DNA of 9,576 nt, taken from contig JBDTWM010000108.1 in assembly GCA_040006675.1 (NCBI GenBank), positions 1-9,576 on the forward strand, in the 5' to 3' direction. A program made the translations under genes and the position numbers. Below are positions 5,060 to 9,576 of this stretch, one piece after another. The notes under the pieces are model-generated. The model worked only from the letters and a program-made list of their open reading frames with translations. It did no database searches and had not been told where the DNA came from. Source of the stretch: Austwickia sp040006675 (GTDB lineage Bacteria > Actinomycetota > Actinomycetes > Actinomycetales > Dermatophilaceae). Position 1 is the stretch's first letter. Every line of letters begins with the position of its first letter.

Positions 5060-6670
5060 TCACGTGGAGGCGGAGCCGACCGCGTCGTGCGCGTCGAGGC
5101 GGAGCCGACCGCGTCGTCCGGGCGCGAAGCCCTGCAGGGAGTGCGTCTGGGAGTATCCGGAGTCAAGATCCACGATCGTGACCTTGACCAGGCCGTTCGG
5201 GTCGATCGCGTAGGTCTCCTCGATGAGTGGGCCGGCCTCCGAACGCTCCACCCGGACCGCGCGCAGCTTCTCGGCCGCCGCGCGACGCGTCATCGCCGCC
5301 CCGACGTCGGCGACCTGCAAGTCCCGCAGGAACGGGAACACCACCTCGGCGAACGGCATGATGTCCCCGCGAGGTTCGCCGCGCTCGTCGACGTCGCTGT
5401 ACTCCACGAACCGGAACCACCCCACGTTATGGGCCGCCCGATAGCGCCGCGTCACGCTCGCGTGGCCGGTGGACGGCAGCGTCGCCGCCCGATCCAGCAG
5501 CGCGTCGAAGGAGAGGCTCTGTCCTGCGGACGCCTCCCGGAAGACGCCGAAGCCGCGGGAGAGGCGGTCGCGCAGGGAGTATCCCGCGTCGTCATCGGCC
5601 GCGATGGCCAGCCCGATCGCGGTGGAGGCGGCCGGGTACGGCGAACGGTGTACCCGGCGACCGAACCGCTCGCGCAGCAGCCGGGGCACGAGGGGCAGCC
5701 CACTCGCGCCGCCTACCAGGTAGATGCCCGCGATGTCCGTCAGATCCGGCTCACCTTCGTCGAGGCCCTCGATCAGCGGCGCCATCGCGTCGATGCTCGC
5801 CTCCACCAGGGGGCGCGCGGCCTCATAGAACTCGTCGACGCGCACGACCACCTCTTCCTCACCCACCCCGAGCGCCAGTCTCTTGCTCTGGGGCGCGAGG
5901 TGCTCCTTGGCAGCGCGGCACTCGTCGACGAGCTCACGGTAGGCCCGGCGCGTGATCGCCGTCCGGGGGACACCGGCCTCCTTCAGCGCGCAGGCGACCA
6001 GCACGTCGTCGAAGTCGTCGCCGCCGAGGTGATTGACGCCCAGCGAGTCCAGCACGTCGTGGCTGGTCCCGTCGACGCTGACCAGCGAGGCATCGAACGT
6101 GCCGCCTCCGAGGTCGTACACGATGACGCGCGTACGGCGTGAGGTGACCGTCTTCCCGCGGTGATGCGTGTACTCGAAGCCGGCCGCCGACGGTTCGTTG
6201 ATCATGCCGGCGACGTGGAACCCAGCCCGGCGGAACGCCTCGAGCGTCAGGAACCGCTGCGCTCCGTGAGCGTGAGCCGGCACCGCCACGACGGTCTTGA
6301 CCGGGGTCGCGACCGCGATCTGGTCGGTCAGGCTGGAACGGGTCCGCAGCGCGGTCCGCAGGGCGTCGAAATAGCCGATCAGGACGTCGAGGAGTCGCAC
6401 GTCGCGCCCCCCGACCTCGATCGTGGTCCGAGCGGTGACCGCCGGGTCGGCGAGGACCCGCTTGAACGAGCGGACCAGCGGGGCGCCCTCACGGGCCGCG
6501 GCCCACCCCTCGAACCCGTAGAGCAGATGGCCGCGCCGCAGTGCGACCACCGACGGGAAAAAGTCGCGGGCGTCGTCGCGCTCGTCGAGGAACGTGACGA
6601 CAGGGTAGTTGCCGCGGTCCGCGTACGCCACGATCGTGCGCGTGGTCCCGAAGTCGACGCCCAAGTCCAT
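5060..6670 (-). CDS. Hsp70 (DnaK-like) family protein lacking the C-terminal lid
   Basis: This 536-residue ATP-dependent chaperone homologue has a full actin-like nucleotide-binding domain: phosphate-1 loop LGVDFGTTRTIVAY (3-16), SFK with Lys70 aligning with catalytic Lys70 of E. coli DnaK, INEPSAAGFEY (157-167), phosphate-2 loop YDLGGGTFDASLV (185-197), HLGGDDFDD (214-222) and the adenosine motif YLVGGASGLPLVPRLL (317-332). Residues 364-515 resemble the beta substrate-binding domain, ending in YAIDPNGLVKVTIVDLDSG like DnaK's FDIDADGILHVSAKDKNSG. The protein stops there, so the alpha-helical lid (about 130 residues in DnaK) is missing. DnaK Thr199 aligns with Asn213. No grpE or dnaJ is adjacent. 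The frame stays open 148 codons upstream, but homology begins exactly at ATG 6670, with TAGGCT seven bases before it. The C-terminal tail is shaped by a 29-bp tandem duplication. Confidence 0.9.
   Translation of the reverse strand: MDLGVDFGTTRTIVAYADRGNYPVVTFLDERDDARDFFPSVVALRRGHLLYGFEGWAAAREGAPLVRSFKRVLADPAVTARTTIEVGGRDVRLLDVLIGYFDALRTALRTRSSLTDQIAVATPVKTVVAVPAHAHGAQRFLTLEAFRRAGFHVAGMINEPSAAGFEYTHHRGKTVTSRRTRVIVYDLGGGTFDASLVSVDGTSHDVLDSLGVNHLGGDDFDDVLVACALKEAGVPRTAITRRAYRELVDECRAAKEHLAPQSKRLALGVGEEEVVVRVDEFYEAARPLVEASIDAMAPLIEGLDEGEPDLTDIAGIYLVGGASGLPLVPRLLRERFGRRVHRSPYPAASTAIGLAIAADDDAGYSLRDRLSRGFGVFREASAGQSLSFDALLDRAATLPSTGHASVTRRYRAAHNVGWFRFVEYSDVDERGEPRGDIMPFAEVVFPFLRDLQVADVGAAMTRRAAAEKLRAVRVERSEAGPLIEETYAIDPNGLVKVTIVDLDSGYSQTHSLQGFAPGRRGRLRLDAHDAVGSAST
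5067..5117. repeat. Two 22-bp direct repeats with 29-bp period at the 3' end of the Hsp70 gene
   Basis: The 22 bases at 5067-5088 recur exactly at 5096-5117, a period of 29 bases. Because 29 is not a multiple of three, the two copies are read in different frames of the Hsp70 gene and give unlike peptides (near RRGRLRL and DAVGSAS). The second-read copy leads straight into the TGA stop at 5062-5060. Confidence 0.9.
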
Positions 6671-6677
6671 ATGGGGC

Positions 6678-6683
6678 AGCCTA
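6678..6683 (-). promoter_or_regulatory. Putative -10 box of leaderless Hsp70 gene
   Basis: TAGGCT on the minus strand fits TAnnnT and ends seven bases before the ATG at 6670, so the transcript would begin at the start codon. The bases 16-18 upstream have no good match to TTGACA. No CIRCE-like or HAIR-like inverted repeat of a heat-shock operator is seen in the 171-base divergent region (6671-6841). Confidence 0.5.
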
Positions 6684-6828
6684 GTCGGGCAGCCGGAGCG
6701 CGAACGACCACCGCGGGAGGCGCCGTGCGGCGGCAGGCGGCAGCGAACCGCGAGGTGGCGAGAGCGGCGCTGGGAAGGGCCGGACCGTCCGCGTTCGAAG
6801 GGCGGCTCTGGTCGCGGGAGCCGCGAGA

Positions 6829-6834
6829 TAGAGT
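6829..6834 (+). promoter_or_regulatory. Putative -10 box of leaderless PAP2 gene
   Basis: TAGAGT fits TAnnnT and ends seven bases before the GTG at 6842, giving a transcript that begins at the start codon. There is no Shine-Dalgarno sequence before this GTG. A -35 element is not clear. It would drive the PAP2-MFS pair and is divergent from the Hsp70 promoter. Confidence 0.5.
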
Positions 6835-6841
6835 CGCAGTC

Positions 6842-7492
6842 GTGCCTGGGACGATCGGTCGACAGCTGCTCCGTCTGGCCGGCGAGGCCGGGGCTCTGAC
6901 GTTCGCCGTGGCGGCGGCGGGTCGGATCCTCGAGGGCCCCCTGGGTGGGTTCCCACGCGAGGCCGGCGTCAACCGGTGGCTGGTGCAGCGGCGGACTCCG
7001 GTGGGGGACCGGCTCAGCTGGGCGGTGTCGACGTATTCCGACACGGTCCCCACGATCGTGCTGGCGTGCGCGGTGGCGATGCTGCGCTGGCGACGCGGCC
7101 GGGATCCCCTGCACGCCTCGTTGCCCGTCGCGGCGATCGCCCTGGAGACGGCGGTGTTCATGTCAGCTGCCGCGATGGTGGGGCGGGCGCGCCCGGACGT
7201 GGCTCGGCTGGACCGCCCGGCGCCGACGTCGAGCTTCCCCAGCGGGCATACGGGAGCGAGCACGGCGCTTCACCTGGTGCTGGCCGACGGCTTGGCGGGC
7301 TCTGGCTGTCGCGGGGGCCGCCCCACCGCGTTCCTCGTGCGCGCGCTCGTGCCCCCCGCGGTGGGGTGGTCGCGGCTCTATCGCGGAATGCACCACCCCA
7401 CGGACGTGGCGGTGGGGCTGCTCGTAGGCGCCTGGGCCGGCGGCGCCGTGCGGCGGGTTGCCGCGAGAGCGGGGGAGTACGAGACGTGCTGA
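6842..7492 (+). CDS. PAP2 superfamily phosphatase, membrane protein
   Basis: This 216-residue membrane protein belongs to the PAP2 phosphatase family, which dephosphorylates lipid phosphates such as phosphatidic acid or polyprenyl pyrophosphate at the membrane. The three active-site motifs appear in order: GRARP with Arg117-Pro118; SSFPSGHTGAS with Pro133-Ser134-Gly135-His136; and SRLYRGMHHPTD with Ser177-Arg178, His184 and Asp188. The lysine normally seven residues before the motif-1 arginine is Ala110 here. Hydrophobic segments are at about 14-30, 64-82, 94-112, 138-150, 164-176 and 187-203. The open frame extends far upstream but that part is antisense to the Hsp70 gene. GTG 6842 is chosen because TAGAGT sits seven bases before it and the family's N-terminus fits. 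The stop overlaps the ribosome binding site of the MFS gene, so the two are probably one operon. Substrate not predictable. Confidence 0.88.
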   Translation: MPGTIGRQLLRLAGEAGALTFAVAAAGRILEGPLGGFPREAGVNRWLVQRRTPVGDRLSWAVSTYSDTVPTIVLACAVAMLRWRRGRDPLHASLPVAAIALETAVFMSAAAMVGRARPDVARLDRPAPTSSFPSGHTGASTALHLVLADGLAGSGCRGGRPTAFLVRALVPPAVGWSRLYRGMHHPTDVAVGLLVGAWAGGAVRRVAARAGEYETC

Positions 7493-7510
7493 GGTTATTG
7501 TGCTGAGGTT
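7486..7510 (+). repeat. 11-bp tandem repeat (14-bp period) at the PAP2-MFS junction
   Basis: GTGCTGAGGTT occurs at 7486-7496 and again at 7500-7510, separated by ATT. The first copy holds the PAP2 TGA stop (7490-7492) and the GAGG ribosome site for the next gene. The second copy supplies the GTG start of the MFS gene. Confidence 0.9.
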
Positions 7511-8726
7511 GTACGGGGAGCTCTTCAGCATCCGCGGAGCGGTCGCTTTCAGCGTCACCGGCCTGCTGTCGCGGCTGCCGATCTCGCAGTTCAACATCGC
7601 GATCATCCTCTTGATCAGCGCGACGACGGGGAGTTACGGACTGGCCGGTCAGGTCGCGGGCGCGGCGGCGCTGGCCGGGGCGATCGGCATGCCGCCGATC
7701 GCGCGGTTGGTCGACCGGCTCGGCCAAGCCCGCGTGACCCGTCCCGTCATCGTGGTCGGGGCGACCGCGTGGTGTGGGTTCGCATACGCGGTCGGTCAGG
7801 ACTGGCCGACCTGGACGTGGTTCGCGCTGGCGGTCGTCGGCGGGGTGTGCGGCCCCAACATGGGCGCGATGGTCCGGGCCCGCTGGGTCCACGTCTTGCC
7901 GGACGCGACCCTGCAGCGCAGGGCGTTCGCCTGGGAGTCATCGCTGGACGAGATCGTCTTCGTGATCGGCCCGCCTCTTGCGGCCTTCCTGGCGACCTCG
8001 ATCGCGCCCCAAGCGGGCGTTCTCGTGGCGGCGGCCATCCTCGTGGGCGGCGGATGGGCGTTCACCGCGCAGAAGTCGACCGAGCCCCCGCCCGCGGCCG
8101 ATCGCCCCCGAGGTGGGAAGCGCGGCCTGCTCTCACCGGCGTTCGTGGCCGTGGCCGGGGTGTTCTTCTGCTGCGGCACGATGTTCGGGGCGATCGACGT
8201 CATCGCCATCGCTTTCGCTGACGAGCGCGGCAGCCGCGCGGTCGCCGGCGGCCTGCTGGCGGCGGTGGCGGTCGGCAGTTTGTGCTCGGGGCTGGCCTTC
8301 GGCGTCTTGTCGCTGCCGCGGTCCGTGGGGGCGCAGTTCGTGTCGGCTTCGTGTGTCCCGTCTGTGCTGATGCCGCTCTTGCTGCTCGCGGGGAACCTGT
8401 GGCAGCTGGCGCTGCTGTTGTTCCTGTGCGGTTTCGCGATCGCGCCGATTCTGATCACCGCGACGATGCTGGTGGAACGCCTCGTCCCGCCGTGGTCGCT
8501 GACCGAAGGCTTGACCTGGACGGTGACGGCCCTCGTCGGGGGTGTGACTCTCGGTGCCGCCCTCGGAGGTTACCTATCGGATGTCGTCGGTCCGCACCAG
8601 GCCTTCTGGCTGTCCAGCGCAGCCGCCTGGGCTGCGGGGGCCACGGCGCTGTTGTCGAGCCCCTTGCTGCGTCATGCCGCGGTCGAACGGGTGGCGCAAC
8701 GCTCCGCGTCCGGGCCGCACACCTGA
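7500..8726 (+). CDS. Major facilitator superfamily (MFS) transporter
   Basis: This 408-residue integral membrane protein has about 12 hydrophobic segments in two halves, split by a polar loop near residues 195-216 (KSTEPPPAADRPRGGKRG). Between segments 2 and 3 is the loop PPIARLVDRLGQARVTR, which matches the MFS motif-A pattern (GxLaDrxGrr-like). The N-terminal ELFSIRGAVAFSVTGLLSRLPISQ resembles the COG2814-type group of bacterial efflux permeases. It probably exports a small molecule or drug; the substrate is unknown. The start is GTG 7500, with GAGG five bases upstream (7491-7494) overlapping the PAP2 stop; an in-frame TTG at 7458 would lie inside the PAP2 gene and has no family support. 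It follows the PAP2 gene with 7 bases between stop and start, suggesting coupled translation. A weak imperfect hairpin (8729-8747) follows the stop without a T tract. Confidence 0.87.
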   Translation: MLRLYGELFSIRGAVAFSVTGLLSRLPISQFNIAIILLISATTGSYGLAGQVAGAAALAGAIGMPPIARLVDRLGQARVTRPVIVVGATAWCGFAYAVGQDWPTWTWFALAVVGGVCGPNMGAMVRARWVHVLPDATLQRRAFAWESSLDEIVFVIGPPLAAFLATSIAPQAGVLVAAAILVGGGWAFTAQKSTEPPPAADRPRGGKRGLLSPAFVAVAGVFFCCGTMFGAIDVIAIAFADERGSRAVAGGLLAAVAVGSLCSGLAFGVLSLPRSVGAQFVSASCVPSVLMPLLLLAGNLWQLALLLFLCGFAIAPILITATMLVERLVPPWSLTEGLTWTVTALVGGVTLGAALGGYLSDVVGPHQAFWLSSAAAWAAGATALLSSPLLRHAAVERVAQRSASGPHT

Positions 8727-8745
8727 CCGAAGGGATCGTCCCGCT

Positions 8746-8833
8746 TCAGCAGGTCCGGGTTCTCGGACGCATCTGACCCGTCCCGGGTGGCCTCTCAAAT
8801 CGTGACCGGAGTCGGGTTTCTCGGCGCCGGTCT
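8746..8833 (+). pseudogene. Fragment of mgtC-like gene (88 bp), duplicate of 9081-9168
   Basis: These 88 bases match 9081-9168 inside the downstream mgtC-like gene with four mismatches (8752, 8755, 8798, 8831), about 95% identity, at a constant offset of 335 bases. They encode the internal piece YGFSDASDPSRVASQIVTGV plus GFLGAG, but there is no start codon, N-terminal half or C-terminal half around them. Homology stops sharply on the left at 8746. On the right it ends at 8833, after which CCAGTCAT may realign with CCACTCAT (9173-9180) across a four-base gap. The stretch lies in the 161-base gap between the MFS stop and the mgtC start. Two of the mismatches would change amino acids, so it looks like a decaying remnant rather than an exact recent copy. 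Confidence 0.8.
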
Positions 8834-8875
8834 CCAGTCATCCAAGCCCGATAGGTTGCGGTGTTCGTCGCCGGG

Positions 8876-8881
8876 CACAAT
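8876..8881 (+). promoter_or_regulatory. Weak -10-like box before the mgtC-like gene
   Basis: CACAAT ends six bases before the GTG at 8888, keeping A and final T of TAnnnT. TAGGTT at 8852-8857 also fits the consensus and would give a leader of roughly 25 bases to that GTG. Neither is decisive. Confidence 0.25.
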
Positions 8882-8887
8882 AGGCCC

Positions 8888-9360
8888 GTGGACCTCCATA
8901 TGCTTGATTCAGTGACCCAACTCGCCGCGCTCCACGACCAGGGCTGGCTACAGATCGGACATCTGCTACTGGCGTTCATGTTGAGTTCCATCATCGGCCT
9001 CGAGCGGGAATGGAGGGACAAAAGCGCGGGGCTGCGCATCTATTCGAGCGTGGGAACCAGTGCGGCGCTGTTGACGCTGGTCAGCAAGTACGGGTTCTCG
9101 GACGCATCTGACCCGTCCCGGGTGGCCTCTCAGATCGTGACCGGAGTCGGGTTTCTCGGCGCCGGCCTGATTCCACTCATCGCGGCACGGTGCGCGGGCT
9201 CACCACCGCTGCCACCATGTGGGAGACCGCGGCAATCGGAATGGCGGCAGGGGCGGGGCTGTGGCTGCTCGCCCTGACGGTCATGGTGTTGCACTTCATC
9301 TCAGTGCTGGGATTCGACACCCTGGCCAAGAGGATCAACCCGGATCCGCCGAACCTTTAG
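8888..9360 (+). pseudogene. MgtC/SapB family membrane protein, interrupted by a frameshift
   Basis: The first part (8888-9172) reads FMLSSIIGLEREWRDKSAGL, then SDPSRVASQIVTGVGFLGAGLI, all typical of the MgtC/SapB N-terminal membrane domain, a family linked to magnesium homeostasis and acid or host survival. At about 9170-9175 the homology passes to the -1 frame, which continues THRGTVRGLTTAATMWETA and AIGMAAGAGLWLLALTVMVL to a TAG at 9358-9360. One missing base explains this; the restored protein would be about 157 residues, a normal short MgtC length. Unrepaired, the first frame runs on to 9277 with a nonsense tail (PLIAARCAGSPPL...). GTG 8888 is the likely start; GTG 8861 and ATG 8900 are alternatives. 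It may be a real pseudogene or an assembly or read error, because both halves are otherwise well preserved. No slippery heptamer for programmed shifting is seen. Confidence 0.85.
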
Positions 9361-9364
9361 GCAT

Positions 9365-9559
9365 CTAGTCCCGGTCGCGACACACCACTGTCTGGCCGAC
9401 GCGGCCTGATGTTTGCAACGTGGTTGGCCGGGCGCCGTAGGTGCCGATGACCTCGATGACCCACAACGTGGCAAGGTTCCCGCGAGTGTGTCCGACCACT
9501 CGATTGCACGAGCCATTCGGTCTTGGTTCCCGGGAACTGGATAGATCCGATGAGCACAC
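9365..9559 (-). CDS. Possible small hypothetical protein or frame-split C-terminus at the right edge
   Basis: A 64-codon frame with a GTG start at 9559 ends in TAG four bases from the mgtC stop. Its last 45 residues (CNRVVGHTRGNLATLWVIEV, then IGTYGARPTTLQTSGRVGQT and VVCRDRD) look protein-like, with alternating hydrophobic residues and two cysteines. A stop (9574-9572) closes this frame upstream. The neighbouring minus frame is open to the window edge and reads VLIGSIQFPGTKTEW, which also looks natural, so one gene may enter from the right and be split by a frameshift near 9500-9520. I do not recognise a family. No ribosome binding site is evident for the GTG. Confidence 0.3.
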   Translation of the reverse strand: MCSSDLSSSREPRPNGSCNRVVGHTRGNLATLWVIEVIGTYGARPTTLQTSGRVGQTVVCRDRD

Positions 9560-9576
9560 GCCGTGACTGCGTCAAG

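Noticed and set aside
5067..5117. CRISPR-like repeat pair
   Set aside because: There are only two units with a 7-base spacer inside a coding sequence and no cas genes, so it is a simple tandem duplication.
5054..6142. Long plus-strand open frame of 362 codons
   Set aside because: It is antisense to the Hsp70 gene, whose motifs are unmistakable; its composition is typical of a shadow frame.
6161..6841. N-terminal extension of the PAP2 frame
   Set aside because: It is antisense to the Hsp70 nucleotide-binding domain and has no PAP2 homology; GTG 6842 with its -10 box is a better start.
6671..7114. N-terminal extension of the Hsp70 frame by 148 codons
   Set aside because: Homology starts exactly at ATG 6670; the extension is antisense to the PAP2 gene, is low complexity, and would remove the divergent promoter region.
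8729..8747. Intrinsic terminator after the MFS gene
   Set aside because: The hairpin is short (four base pairs plus three beyond a bulge) and no run of T follows, so it is too weak to list as a feature.
9165..9180. Programmed -1 ribosomal frameshift in the mgtC-like gene
   Set aside because: There is no X-XXY-YYZ slippery heptamer and no obvious downstream structure; a single-base loss is simpler.

Overview
The window is GC-rich and tightly packed, with frequent GTG starts and many long antisense open frames. The protein families (DUF2397/DUF2398 SMC cassette, PAP2, MFS, MgtC/SapB) and the repeated TAnnnT-N7-start pattern of leaderless genes point to an actinobacterium. Genus cannot be read from this sequence.

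Left part (1-2817, minus strand): a Wadjet-type plasmid-defence operon running leftward off the window. The order is jetA (DUF2397/TIGR02677, kleisin-like), jetB (DUF2398/TIGR02678, KITE-like) and the first 14 codons of a third gene that is probably jetC (SMC ATPase). The genes overlap by ATGA and GTGA. jetD, the nuclease, is expected beyond position 1 but is not visible. A DUF488 gene (2886-3557, minus) lies directly upstream of jetA on the same strand and may be read into the cassette.

Middle (3626-5043, plus): a pterin-4a-carbinolamine dehydratase-like protein, then a cation diffusion facilitator transporter. The transporter converges with an Hsp70-type chaperone gene (5060-6670, minus) that has a nucleotide-binding domain and a beta substrate domain but no helical lid. 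A 29-bp tandem duplication, out of frame, forms the last codons of that chaperone gene.

Right part (6842-9360, plus): divergent from the chaperone is a two-gene unit of a PAP2 phosphatase and an MFS transporter, joined by a short tandem duplication that carries the stop, ribosome binding site and start. Next comes an MgtC/SapB-family gene interrupted by a single-base frameshift. An 88-bp, about 95% identical copy of its interior lies upstream of it, and the copy ends within a few bases of the frameshift position. The last 210 bases hold a possible small or frame-split minus-strand gene.

The defence cassette is the only obvious multi-gene system. The other genes look like independent housekeeping or membrane functions. 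The most distinctive points are the truncated Wadjet locus with its DUF488 neighbour, the leaderless promoter pattern at most gene starts, the lidless Hsp70 with its duplicated tail, and the duplicated and broken mgtC region.
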